Below are positions 1 to 10,138 of a DNA stretch of 56,398 bases, piece by piece. The notes below the pieces were generated by a model. That model did not search any database, was not told where the DNA came from, and saw nothing but the letters and a program-made list of their open reading frames with translations. Made by a program: the position numbers and the translations under genes. Origin of the DNA: Gammaproteobacteria bacterium (lineage in GTDB: Bacteria > Pseudomonadota > Gammaproteobacteria > UBA6429 > Thiohalophilaceae); contig JAPHTF010000047.1 of the NCBI GenBank assembly GCA_026197095.1, forward strand, positions 1-56,398, written 5' to 3'. Numbering within the stretch: position 1 is the stretch's first letter; every line of letters begins with the position of its first letter.

Positions 1-1885
<1,885 letters not shown>

Positions 1886-2082
1886 TTATATTTCAGATAG
1901 TGGATGGGTTCACGTCTCCATTAGCTCTAATAGCTCTATTAGCCCCATTCATTTAACCGACTTAATACCAATTAATTAAATATAAAGCCGAGATTTAACG
2001 TAAAATATATCGCACTAATATCTGCATAGTTTTCTTTGTTAATTAAATTAATTTAAGTTCGGTTCAGTTTTGAGGTTTTAAA

Positions 2083-2955
2083 ATGAATAATTCAGACCTA
2101 ATGGTTTATGAAGCATCCAGAAGTAGTTTTAATACAACGGTAATCCTAAATTCTTACAAGTATCCCGTACTGGTTGAGTTTATGGGAATGTGGTCTGAGC
2201 CATGCATTCATATGTCTGAAGACTTAGCCACACTCGCGGCTGAATTTGCAGGGCAATTTGCCTTTGTGAAGATTGATAGCGCTGAGCAAGAAGAACTTAT
2301 GAAAGAATATAATGTAAAAAATATTCCCACCTTAAAAGTCTTTAAGGACGGCGAAGTTACACTTACAGAAGAAGGCCAGTTAGATCAGGCTAATTTACGT
2401 GATTTATTAAAATCACAAGGTATTTATCGCCAGTCAGATGAATTACGCAGTCAAGCCCGTGCTAAACATATGGCCGGCGACATGATAGCTGCAGTGACTT
2501 TACTTACCCAGGCCATTCAGCAAGATCCCACTAATACGCGTGTGGCAATGGATATGGTTCAAGTATTCCTTGATATGAATGAAATTGAACAAGCCACCTC
2601 ACTCTTTAATAAATTACCCGACCGGGATAAAAATAGCGAAACAGGTAAAATATTAATTGGGCAATTTACATTTAAAGATCTCGCATCGAAAACAGATGGA
2701 AAAGAAGCCCTTATGGCAAGAATAGAGACTAATCCAGCTGATTTTGATGCTTATTTTGATTTATCGACATGTTTAGTGGCTGAAAACAATTATCAGGAAG
2801 CAATGAATTACCTGTTTAAAATATTTGATCAGGAACCCGAATATAAAAATGGTGCCGCGAGAGAAATGATCATCAACCTGACAAATATGCTAGCCCCTAA
2901 TGAACCCGAACTGGCACAGGAATTCCGCCGTCGTTTGGGTAATGTTATAAATTAA
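2083..2955 (+). CDS. cnoX: CnoX-like chaperedoxin (thioredoxin fold plus TPR)
   Basis: The 290 residues match the usual length of E. coli CnoX/YbbN (about 284). Residues about 10-110 form a thioredoxin fold (FAFVKIDSAEQEELMKEYNV, then the cis-Pro region NIPTLKVF). Residues about 120-285 are alpha-helical TPR-like repeats. The active-site stretch is W37-S-E-P-C41: the first catalytic Cys is Ser and only the second remains, as in E. coli CnoX, which has SQHC. Members hold unfolding, oxidised proteins and hand them to DnaK/GroEL; they do not act as general disulfide reductases. A GAGG ribosome site lies 7 nt before the ATG. It is monocistronic, and its 3' end overlaps the convergent gene at 2945 by 11 bp. 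Confidence 0.88.
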   Translation: MNNSDLMVYEASRSSFNTTVILNSYKYPVLVEFMGMWSEPCIHMSEDLATLAAEFAGQFAFVKIDSAEQEELMKEYNVKNIPTLKVFKDGEVTLTEEGQLDQANLRDLLKSQGIYRQSDELRSQARAKHMAGDMIAAVTLLTQAIQQDPTNTRVAMDMVQVFLDMNEIEQATSLFNKLPDRDKNSETGKILIGQFTFKDLASKTDGKEALMARIETNPADFDAYFDLSTCLVAENNYQEAMNYLFKIFDQEPEYKNGAAREMIINLTNMLAPNEPELAQEFRRRLGNVIN

Positions 2956-3526
2956 CAGAAATACACTTCTGGGCCTGAACATAACTCAAACCATGGATAC
3001 CACTTTTTTGCATAGAACGCTTAAGCGAGTTTGCCAAAGCAGAAGCATAAACACGCTGATAAAAAGGTAAACCTGCCAGGTAAAATGGAAGAACAGCATC
3101 AACTGACTCTGCTGAAATTAATGCCCGTTCAAACTCATCTCGCCTGGCTTCAATATATGACATAAGCGCTTTATCATTTGCTGCATTATTGTCTAACGTT
3201 AATGTCCAGGTGATATCCTGCTGTAAAATACATTCCCCCACAAACAAACCAAAACCATTATCCCCCCATTCTTCAGGGGAAATTAATGATAATTGAAATT
3301 GTTTTGCTCGCTGATATAGCCAGTACTGCTTACCCACTACAGGTTTGAATTGAAAGTGACTGTGCAGGACAAATAAAGAAGTAAAAAGCTCACTGCTGAT
3401 TTGACTGATCTGTTTGGGTACAACAGAAATAAGCGCACGGCTTTCTGCCAGGCATTCTAAAACGGGGACTAAGCCTTTGCCCTGTGGGTTAGGTTGATAG
3501 AGTTTTTTCTTTAAATTATTCTGCAT
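2945..3526 (-). CDS. Conserved hypothetical protein, possibly DUF2452
   Basis: 193 residues, no signal peptide and no membrane segment, so probably cytoplasmic. The N-terminus carries a NPQGKGLVPVLE stretch that I associate, with moderate certainty, with the DUF2452 family of unknown function. The rest is mixed alpha/beta with several Trp and Tyr residues. The ATG overlaps the end of the upstream gene (3516-3938) by 11 bp, so the two are probably translationally coupled and co-transcribed. Its 3' end overlaps cnoX tail to tail. No catalytic motif is evident and no function is proposed. Confidence 0.75.
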   Translation of the reverse strand: MQNNLKKKLYQPNPQGKGLVPVLECLAESRALISVVPKQISQISSELFTSLFVLHSHFQFKPVVGKQYWLYQRAKQFQLSLISPEEWGDNGFGLFVGECILQQDITWTLTLDNNAANDKALMSYIEARRDEFERALISAESVDAVLPFYLAGLPFYQRVYASALANSLKRSMQKSGIHGLSYVQAQKCISVNL

Positions 3527-3938
3527 CTCTCATACGCTGGCAATAAGTTTTAGGCTGTGGATTCTCTACAGCATCCGCAATGGCTGTCACAATTTGACCT
3601 AACTCTTCAGGTGAAATAACACTGATAACACGACTTAAGAGTTTAGAATCAATATCCGCATAAGATACAGAACCATCTTTAAGTGTCACAATAACGCCAG
3701 CCATATTGTAGCCATCATTACTTTCTTTTTCTTCATCATTAATAAGATCCTGATTCATATCCATAAGTTCATCATATTTTTCATCGATATCATCAAGTAA
3801 ATCTTCATCCAGATTTTCAGAGACTTTTATGACATAGTTGTCTTCATCAATGTTCACTTCATAAGCCACATTTTTTGCTTTTAACCAGTCAATAAATAAT
3901 TGAAACAGGTTTTCATTAAAGAGAATGTAATCCAGCAT
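3516..3938 (-). CDS. Conserved hypothetical acidic protein
   Basis: 140 residues, strongly acidic in the first half (runs such as LDEDLLDDIDEKYDEL), with no signal peptide or membrane helix. The C-terminal half has the pattern VIVTLKDGSVSYADID followed by SPEELGQIVTAIADAVENP. I recognise this arrangement from uncharacterised cytoplasmic proteins of Pseudomonas-like gammaproteobacteria, but it has no assigned role. It heads a two-gene unit with the DUF2452-like gene, overlapping it by 11 bp. A factor-independent terminator lies just upstream, so this gene probably has its own promoter in the short space between. Confidence 0.72.
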   Translation of the reverse strand: MLDYILFNENLFQLFIDWLKAKNVAYEVNIDEDNYVIKVSENLDEDLLDDIDEKYDELMDMNQDLINDEEKESNDGYNMAGVIVTLKDGSVSYADIDSKLLSRVISVISPEELGQIVTAIADAVENPQPKTYCQRMRDAE

Positions 3939-3973
3939 AATTCGAATAACCTATGTAAAAATTTTATTTCAAT

Positions 3974-4005
3974 AAAAAGGCCGATGTAATTTTATCACAC
4001 CGGCC
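3974..4005 (-). terminator. Probable Rho-independent terminator (minus strand)
   Basis: On the minus strand GGCCG...CGGCC pairs around an AT-rich centre (4005 to 3979), with two mismatches in a stem of about 9 bp, followed by five T (3978-3974). It would end transcription from the ankyrin gene before the next minus-strand gene at 3938. Confidence 0.5.
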
Positions 4006-4037
4006 CTGAGGTATCCCCACAAAATTTAGCGTTACAG

Positions 4038-4151
4038 GTCATTGCGAGGAAACACTTAAAAATACTTGTTTTAAAGTGTTGACGCGGCAATCTACAGAAA
4101 AGTACAACTCAACATAAGATTGCCGCAGTCATTTTATTCCCTCGCAATGAC
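4038..4151. repeat. MITE/REP-like palindromic intergenic repeat
   Basis: The outer arms are a perfect 12-bp inverted repeat, GTCATTGCGAGG at 4038-4049 and CCTCGCAATGAC at 4140-4151. Nested inside is a perfect 10-bp pair, GCGGCAATCT at 4084-4093 and AGATTGCCGC at 4117-4126, and another small pair AACACTT/AAGTGTT (4051-4057 and 4074-4080). TCATTGCGAGG and GCGGCAATCT ends recur as dispersed palindromes in many bacterial genomes. No coding capacity; only one copy was noticed in this window. Confidence 0.75.
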
Positions 4152-4270
4152 ATGCTTGTACTAAGTATTAATGTCTTTTTTACCAAGTTGTTGTTATTGA
4201 TCAAGTTTATTATAAATTTCGTGAAGCCACCTCAGACACCGCCCCTGTTACATTATATTCTAAGTTTTTA

Positions 4271-4711
4271 CTATTCTTTCATTGCATACTTCGCAAAGGC
4301 CTCTTCCAGCCCATCCCCCATAGTTTTTGCAATATATAAAGGGCTACGTCCATGATGATTACTATGATTTGGATTAGCTTTGGCTTTTAACAAGGCAACT
4401 ACAGCCTGATAATTTCCTTTTTTCACATTCATGCCCGCTGTCCAAAGTGGACCATTACCCTGTTTATCATGGATATTTGGATTTGCTTTATATTCCAGAA
4501 GTAATTCTATGGTTTTAAAATGATTATTCTGTGCCGCAAAGTGTAATGCAGTCCAGCCAATATCATCTTGTGCATCAATATTGATACCTTCACCCAATAA
4601 CTTTGTTACCGAAACTAAATTGCCGTTATTTGCTGCATAATGTAGTTTATTTCGCCCAAATTCATCAATGCTATAGAGAAGATCATCATGTACTACTCTA
4701 CCCGGTATCAT
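4271..4711 (-). CDS. Ankyrin-repeat protein
   Basis: 146 residues made of about four ankyrin repeats: FGRNKLHYAANNGN (about residue 18), IGWTALHFAAQNNH (about 51), QGNGPLWTAGMN (about 84) and HGRSPLYIAKTMG (about 120). No signal peptide is seen, so it is predicted cytoplasmic. Ankyrin repeats mediate protein-protein binding, and in bacteria such small proteins are often antitoxin-like or inhibitory partners, but no partner gene is adjacent. The start is the ATG at 4709-4711, with only a weak ribosome site. It stands alone between a 360-bp upstream spacer and the palindromic repeat downstream. Confidence 0.85.
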   Translation of the reverse strand: MIPGRVVHDDLLYSIDEFGRNKLHYAANNGNLVSVTKLLGEGINIDAQDDIGWTALHFAAQNNHFKTIELLLEYKANPNIHDKQGNGPLWTAGMNVKKGNYQAVVALLKAKANPNHSNHHGRSPLYIAKTMGDGLEEAFAKYAMKE

Positions 4712-5072
4712 AATTGTTCTGCACTAATACAAGGGAATAAAAATTTTCCACACTCATTCATATGAAAATACACAATCATGGAAATATTTCCTTTTTACCA
4801 AATCAAGGTGTTGTTTGTATAAACCATCTTCAAGGGGGGAAAGTTAAGATGGTGGTTTGCTTTAAACCGGCAAGGTAGGCGTTAAGTATATATGATCTTT
4901 AACCATTTCGATGCAAAAATAATGATAATTTAGACAGTAATCGATATTGACATGGCCTGTTAAACACTCAATCTGCTAGCGTTAAGTATTCCATAATGCA
5001 GCCTTCAGATAAGGACTAGGAGACTATTGAGAACAGCACGTTAGCCGTTATAAGCAGTAAAAATAGATAACT
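4712..5072. other. Gene-free spacer with two adjacent hairpins
   Basis: No credible ORF. Two overlapping stems occur: ACCATCTT (4823-4830) with AAGATGGT (4846-4853) around a G-rich loop, and GGTTT (4854-4858) with AAACC (4864-4868). Neither has a T-tract on either strand. An 11-nt sequence, gcgttaagtat, occurs twice exactly 100 bp apart (4879 and 4979). The stretch is the 3' side of the DUF6316 gene and the 5' side of the ankyrin gene. It matches no riboswitch consensus I know. Confidence 0.35.
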
Positions 5073-5339
5073 CTAAAATGATACTTCTTTGAGATAGTCT
5101 TCAATCGCTTTTTGAGCATTCTCTTTACTCATAAAAGGACCACGCTCTTTGCCATCACGTGTGCTGAAATACCAGGCGGTGCCACTTGAGAATAATCGGT
5201 TTGCTCTAAATCTTGTCTGCTTGGCATCTTCACCTTTTCGTGGAGAAACAGCATTATTTTGGTATTGGCTAGTCATCTTATCTATTTGGGATTGTTGTGA
5301 AATAATATTTTGTTCAGTTTTGTTGTCAGTTAAGTTCAT
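5073..5339 (-). CDS. DUF6316 family small protein (copy 1)
   Basis: 88 residues from the ATG at 5337-5339. A longer reading from GTG (5360) would place the good ribosome site AGGGGG inside the coding region, so I prefer the ATG. The C-terminal half carries the DUF6316-type core RFRANRLFSSGTAWYFSTR, then G-K-E-R-GPF, then an A..AI..YL tail, as expected for a small beta-rich fold. The N-terminal 40 residues are polar and low in complexity. It is clearly paralogous to the gene at 13026-13235. No function is established; the context is next to a CRP-type regulator. Confidence 0.8.
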   Translation of the reverse strand: MNLTDNKTEQNIISQQSQIDKMTSQYQNNAVSPRKGEDAKQTRFRANRLFSSGTAWYFSTRDGKERGPFMSKENAQKAIEDYLKEVSF

Positions 5340-5650
5340 GTGATCTATCCCCCTGAACACTATAGTCGGCGAATTGATATATTTTACTAAAAGTCATTAA
5401 ATAGAGGCTAAATGACTAGAACATCCCTGTTATACACATCCATTAACAAATCATTGCTTTGTGAGAAGCAGTGTAACTTTATCCATTTTCCCTGATTTTT
5501 TCAGTGATAATTACCACTTTTCGTGATAAATACTGACTATAATTGTATGATAATCAATTACGATAGATTGCAAATCTTTTAATCTGTACATATACATGAT
5601 TATAATATTTACTTAATCAGGAAAATGACTTCAGGATATAAATACAAAAG
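5340..5650. promoter_or_regulatory. Divergent regulatory spacer between DUF6316 and CRP-like genes
   Basis: 311 bp with no ORF, separating two divergent genes and so expected to hold both promoters. Visible elements are an AGTCATT/AATGACT inverted pair near 5390-5425 and two GTGATAA direct repeats around 5503-5526. Neither matches a perfect CRP box (TGTGA-N6-TCACA) or FNR box. Autoregulation is possible but not shown. Confidence 0.35.
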
Positions 5651-6394
5651 ATGGATAGATTACTTTCAAGGCGGGAAACAATGGCTGATGTTATAAAGGT
5701 GACTCCCGAAATTCTTAGCAGCATTGAGGTTTTTCGTGAACTTTCTGCTACCGAATATGAATCTCTTTCGCATATTCTAAAAGCACAGAGCTTTAAGCCT
5801 AATCAACGCATTATTAATTTAGGCGAGCATACTCAAGATGTATTTTTTGTTCTCAAAGGTAAGGTTCGTATAACTACATTCACTTCAAGTGGTAAAGAGG
5901 TCACCTTTCAGGATATGAAAAAAGGTCAAATGTTTGGTGAGCTCTCCGCTATTGATGGTGAGCCTCGTTCTACAAATGTCGTGGCACTAACTGATTCAAT
6001 ACTTGCGGTCGCACCACCTGAATCATTTTTTAAAATATTACGCGATTACCCCAAGGTGAATGAGCTTATATTAAAACAGCTCACTGGTTTAATTCGTAAG
6101 CTTGGCGATCGCATTGTTGAGTTTAGTGCGTTATCTGTAAAAAGCCGGATTCATGCAGAAATTTTAAGGCTGGCAAAAAGTAATATGATATCCATCAATA
6201 CTGCGGAAATCATCCCCTCCCCCACTCATCTTGATATTGCAAATCGTATAAGCACACACAGAGAAGCCGTATCACGTGAAATCAGTGATTTAACGAAAAG
6301 CGGAATCTTACATCGAACTGAAGGTAAGCTTATTGTTCAAGATGTAGCGAAACTAGAAAGTTTTCTAGATCCCCAAACAAAATTTTCAATGTAA
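5651..6394 (+). CDS. CRP/FNR-family transcription regulator, cyclic-nucleotide-binding type
   Basis: 247 residues. Residues about 25-140 form a cNMP-binding domain with the phosphate-binding cassette FGELSAIDGEPRSTNV (E97, R106, S107), the residues that contact cAMP in CRP. A dimerisation helix follows, then a winged HTH with recognition region STHREAVSREISDLTKSGIL near 195-215. There is no N-terminal cysteine cluster, so it is not an oxygen-sensing FNR. The start is either the ATG at 5651 or the ATG at 5681 (MADVIKV); neither ribosome site is strong. It lies convergent to a block containing a class III nucleotide cyclase, which makes a cAMP-type ligand plausible. The ligand is an inference from the cassette and the neighbourhood. 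Confidence 0.88.
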   Translation: MDRLLSRRETMADVIKVTPEILSSIEVFRELSATEYESLSHILKAQSFKPNQRIINLGEHTQDVFFVLKGKVRITTFTSSGKEVTFQDMKKGQMFGELSAIDGEPRSTNVVALTDSILAVAPPESFFKILRDYPKVNELILKQLTGLIRKLGDRIVEFSALSVKSRIHAEILRLAKSNMISINTAEIIPSPTHLDIANRISTHREAVSREISDLTKSGILHRTEGKLIVQDVAKLESFLDPQTKFSM

Positions 6395-6401
6395 GATTAA
6401 A

Positions 6402-6456
6402 TACGCCTTGTCACTTCGTGAGATAATAGTAATAATCTCTAAGTTGTACAGGCGTA
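6402..6456. other. Imperfect long stem-loop between convergent genes
   Basis: TACGCCTTGT at 6402-6411 pairs with ACAGGCGTA at 6448-6456 (one bulge), and an inner GAGAT (6420-6424) pairs with ATCTC (6435-6439). It sits between the 3' ends of the CRP-like gene (plus) and the micropeptide gene (minus). It has no T-tract, so if it acts as a bidirectional terminator it is a poor one. Confidence 0.35.
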
Positions 6457-6526
6457 ATTATCCCACTACTGCTAAAAAGCAATATCAAAGATCAAAAGTA
6501 AAATAATTTAACCTTTAATCAAATAA

Positions 6527-6652
6527 TTAAAAGCAATATAGATTTCCACTAATAATCGCACATCCAGCAGCACTAGCTATTTTACTATAACCAATTCCTG
6601 ATACCACTAATGTTAATAACACTGTGGCGAATAATTTTGCTTTCTTTGTCAT
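6527..6652 (-). CDS. Putative secreted micropeptide precursor (41 aa)
   Basis: A 41-codon ORF beginning MTKKAKLFATVLLTLVVSGI. It has a textbook Sec signal: a basic start (TKKAK), a hydrophobic core (LFATVLLTLVV) and an A-S-A cleavage motif. This would leave a mature peptide of about 13 residues, AGCAIISGNLYCF, with two Cys eight residues apart. An AGGAG ribosome site lies about 7 nt before the ATG, which strongly favours real translation. The gene lies 39 bp downstream of the FecR/barrel gene on the same strand, so the two are probably co-transcribed. No homologue is known to me. It could be a secreted signal, a disulfide-bonded effector, or a decayed fragment of a larger exported protein. 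Confidence 0.6.
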   Translation of the reverse strand: MTKKAKLFATVLLTLVVSGIGYSKIASAAGCAIISGNLYCF

Positions 6653-6691
6653 AAGGTACTCCTGTCTATTAAACGTTATTTGATCAATAAC

Positions 6692-9600
6692 CTAATCAAA
6701 TGTTAATGCCAACCTTAGCCATATACTCCGATCGTAATAAAGTGTTGCAGGTTTTGATGTTTCTGTACGGAAAGCCGCATCATAAAACATAAAGTCTTCA
6801 TCTAATAAGTTACGCACTTCAAGGTTTATAGTTCCTAAGCGCTTTGAAAAACGATAACCAATATTTAAATCAGTCATCCAGAAATCATCTTTATTATTAC
6901 TAAAAGTCGTTGTACTTGTAGGCTGAATAATATCTTGCTCATAATAAGAGGCTGTTAAACTTCCAGTCCAGCCACTGGGATAATTAACTTTGAGGCTAAG
7001 AGGTAATTTATGCGTAACCAATCTTTTTGCTTGGTTTATAATATCATTTCTTTCCCTATCAAATTCTTCATATTGATATTCGGCAGATATGACAGTTGTA
7101 TTGTTTAATGCCCAATTCATATAAACACGATGGCCATATTCAGTTTGATTTTCCAATACTTTATTAATACCACTTTTATATGGCACTTCTAAGTCACGTT
7201 TAGTTAATTCAATACCCGTAAATAGTTTGTTATTTACACGATGTTCAAGTGCAACACCATAGTTTTTTGCATCTGCTGCAGTAGGATCATCATAAAACTG
7301 GTTAAATCCAGCAACCTGGCTTGGCTCGATACTTTGATCAGCAGTAATAGGGCGTTTTAACGTTCTAAAAGCTGCTAAGCGTAATTTCGTCTGAGGTGAA
7401 GCATCCCAGCTTAAACCTAATTTAGGATTAAATTGTTTTGTATCATAGATGGGATCTTTAATCGCATTATGACTTAAGCCAAGTGTCAAAGTAAGATTAT
7501 TAGCAGCATTCCACTGAGAATAGATATAACCATTGGTTAGGCTTCTATCAATATCGTCTAAAGAGATAGGTGGTGGACCTGGAGTGAAAGTAAATGTTCC
7601 ATTTATATCGTTTACATAATCATACCAACCCATTCCCACAATGTAGTCAATATATTTCTGTTTAGAAATATATTGCAACTCAAAAGTTTTCGATTTGGAG
7701 TTTTCTTTTCTATTTTCAGCAGCATATACAGGGCCAACTGGTGAAAATAGTTCGCCACTGTAATTTCGAGTAAACAATGTATCACTTTGTATAACAGAGG
7801 CGATAAAACTTGAGGATGAATTTATTTTATTATGATAACCCAGGCGATAACTCGTTTCCTCAAGCGTTTCACGACGGTTGCTTGAAAAATCCGTTGGATC
7901 AAAACGTAACCGCAAATCACCATTTTCAGTTTCATTATTTTTAACTTCAAATTGCAGACTTTGGCTTGACGTTAAATTTGTTTGCAGAAACGCATTTAAA
8001 ATATCTTGTTTATAATCATTATTCACACGAAAACCGTCAGTCTCATAATGATACTGGCCAAGACTTAACGAGGTATTATCAAACAATTGTGAGTAAGCAA
8101 CTTCATCACCGTAAGTTTTATTATTACCTGCAAGCGCTGAAACCTGTAAGCGTGACTGGTTACGTGCAAAAAGCGGATCATACTGGTTAAAGCTTGCTCC
8201 AGATGGCCCAGCATTCGGTTGAATGCCCAGCTGAGTTTCTGACAAGTGCGGTGCAACAGGAGAAACATTAATCGGCGCAAGCAATTGTGATTGCAATAGT
8301 TCACTAACACGGCCTATCTCATGCCGTGAGCGGTTAGCATAAGACTCTGCCAGAAAACGATGTGCTGAGTGATTAGTAAAGTCTTGATTTATTGAATTAA
8401 AGGCTTGTTGTTGAGCAAGCTGTTCAAAACCAAGATCACTATAAATTCGAGCTAAGCCACTACTGCGCGCGGCTTGATCCTCATCGAGCAATAAACGTGA
8501 ACGATACACTGCACGGTTATCATTTAATTCAGCCGAGGTTTGTAGATCCTGTAATGCTTCTACTTGGCGGTTATTACTTTGTTTTTGGATTGCGCTATAG
8601 AACCAGGCAGTAGGATCTTTAGCATCAAGTTCTTTTGCCATATCAAATTGATCGGTCGCGACCTTATCACGCTTTTCTTCATAATAAGCTTTACCGAGAT
8701 AACTACGAATCAATGCATTATTAGGATCAAGACTGGCAGCGTATTCAATTTCACGTCTACCTTGTTCTAGCTGCCCCTGACGAATTAAAGCTAATCCCAG
8801 TCCCAGGTGCGGTAAAGGATCAGCCTGGTCTAATTCAATGGCTATTTTAAAATTAAGCTCAGCATTCTTCGCATTATTTCTTGTTAAGTTTGCATATCCC
8901 AATACTGCTTGAGATTTTGATAGCTTGTTATCCAGTTTTACTGCATGTTTGGCATGACGAAATGCGTTGTCTAAGTCACCCAGCATTAAATACACTTCGG
9001 CCATACGCGCATAAACAAGCGCATTCAACTTGCTATATTGGAGTAATGGCTCTAATGCAGCGTGAATATTAAAGTGGGCCTGCTGCACATATGACATGGC
9101 CAGGATAGCACTAACATTTTGTTTATCTCTTTCATATGCCTGAGCGGCAAGTGCATTGGCTTCACTCTTGTCATTATTCACCAGGGCAATAATGGCTTTT
9201 AGCGCTAATGCTTCAGTGTAGCTTGATGAAGAGATCGCGATATTATTTAAATCATCAAATGCTTCTTTAACACGACCCAGTGCAAGTTTACTGGCTGCAC
9301 GATTAACTAAATTCTGCGAGCTGGATGAAGTCGTATCAATAATATTTGGATAATATAACGCCCACTGCACTGTATCCCTTGGTTTTAACTTGATATCAAG
9401 TACAGGCGCTTGCCCATTTTTGGCCACGGCAACCTGGTTTTTAGCGAGCAATATTTCACCTGAAGGATTGCTAACACGCACTTTTCCTTCTAAAACAGTC
9501 ACATGGCTATGATTATTGTTCGCAGCAACCACGAACTCAGTGCCTTCAACCGCAGCATTTACAAACGGGGTAACAACTTCAAAGGCCTGTTTCACTCGAC

Positions 9601-9949
9601 TAATAAAATGAGCAACACCTTGTGAAAGATTAAGCTGAGATGCTTTATTTGACGATAGATTTGTAAACGAGATGGTGCTGTTCTGATCAAGGCGTAATAC
9701 AGTATCGTTTGTGAGAATAAGTGCTGCCCGGCTATTGGCTTTTACGCGAACAACATCGTTGGCGCAAAAAGTATCGCCCCGCTTTACCGATGTCCAACGC
9801 TTCGCTGAATCAGGGATAACTTTAGACATGCGTAATTCTACAGTGCCCTGGATAGAGACTGCTTTTGCTACCCATTCCGGACACGGAGCTGCTTTAGCCG
9901 GTGCGGAAAATAGCATTAATAAAACAAGGATAATTCCTAAAAAACGCAT
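6692..9949 (-). CDS. FecR domain-TPR-outer membrane beta-barrel fusion protein
   Basis: About 1085 residues from the ATG at 9947-9949; an upstream TTG at 9961 is less likely. A signal peptide (MRFLGIILVLLMLFSAPAKA) precedes a FecR-type domain at about 40-165 (GDTFCANDVVRVKANSRAAL; VNAAVEGTEFVV). Then come about ten TPR-like helical repeats (about 200-560) and a beta-strand-rich C-terminal half (about 600-1085) that reads like a TonB-dependent-receptor barrel, with INLEVRNLLDEDFMFYD near the end and terminal LRLALTFD. No TonB box or plug domain is seen. Known FecR domains relay signals in the periplasm; here the domain is fused to a barrel instead of an anti-sigma factor. It lies upstream of the micropeptide gene and 189 bp downstream of the CHASE2 cyclase, all on the same strand. 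Confidence 0.82.
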   Translation of the reverse strand: MRFLGIILVLLMLFSAPAKAAPCPEWVAKAVSIQGTVELRMSKVIPDSAKRWTSVKRGDTFCANDVVRVKANSRAALILTNDTVLRLDQNSTISFTNLSSNKASQLNLSQGVAHFISRVKQAFEVVTPFVNAAVEGTEFVVAANNNHSHVTVLEGKVRVSNPSGEILLAKNQVAVAKNGQAPVLDIKLKPRDTVQWALYYPNIIDTTSSSSQNLVNRAASKLALGRVKEAFDDLNNIAISSSSYTEALALKAIIALVNNDKSEANALAAQAYERDKQNVSAILAMSYVQQAHFNIHAALEPLLQYSKLNALVYARMAEVYLMLGDLDNAFRHAKHAVKLDNKLSKSQAVLGYANLTRNNAKNAELNFKIAIELDQADPLPHLGLGLALIRQGQLEQGRREIEYAASLDPNNALIRSYLGKAYYEEKRDKVATDQFDMAKELDAKDPTAWFYSAIQKQSNNRQVEALQDLQTSAELNDNRAVYRSRLLLDEDQAARSSGLARIYSDLGFEQLAQQQAFNSINQDFTNHSAHRFLAESYANRSRHEIGRVSELLQSQLLAPINVSPVAPHLSETQLGIQPNAGPSGASFNQYDPLFARNQSRLQVSALAGNNKTYGDEVAYSQLFDNTSLSLGQYHYETDGFRVNNDYKQDILNAFLQTNLTSSQSLQFEVKNNETENGDLRLRFDPTDFSSNRRETLEETSYRLGYHNKINSSSSFIASVIQSDTLFTRNYSGELFSPVGPVYAAENRKENSKSKTFELQYISKQKYIDYIVGMGWYDYVNDINGTFTFTPGPPPISLDDIDRSLTNGYIYSQWNAANNLTLTLGLSHNAIKDPIYDTKQFNPKLGLSWDASPQTKLRLAAFRTLKRPITADQSIEPSQVAGFNQFYDDPTAADAKNYGVALEHRVNNKLFTGIELTKRDLEVPYKSGINKVLENQTEYGHRVYMNWALNNTTVISAEYQYEEFDRERNDIINQAKRLVTHKLPLSLKVNYPSGWTGSLTASYYEQDIIQPTSTTTFSNNKDDFWMTDLNIGYRFSKRLGTINLEVRNLLDEDFMFYDAAFRTETSKPATLYYDRSIWLRLALTFD

Positions 9950-10138
9950 AATTACACCCAAATATTATGACTATGGCTAACTTACTACAGCCTCTCCTTG
10001 TCAGTTTATCCATCACCTCTATAAATACTTGATAAAATTCAAGCACTTAAGTAAAGCAAACTCATAGGCAAGATTCAAGAAATAAGCAAAGAAAATATCC
10101 CTTTTTTTATCAAGCCTTAGTAGTCAGATTATAGCTGA

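Noticed and set aside
4823-4868. c-di-GMP riboswitch upstream of the ankyrin gene
   Set aside because: The paired segments do not match the GEMM core and there is no expression platform; only simple hairpins are seen.
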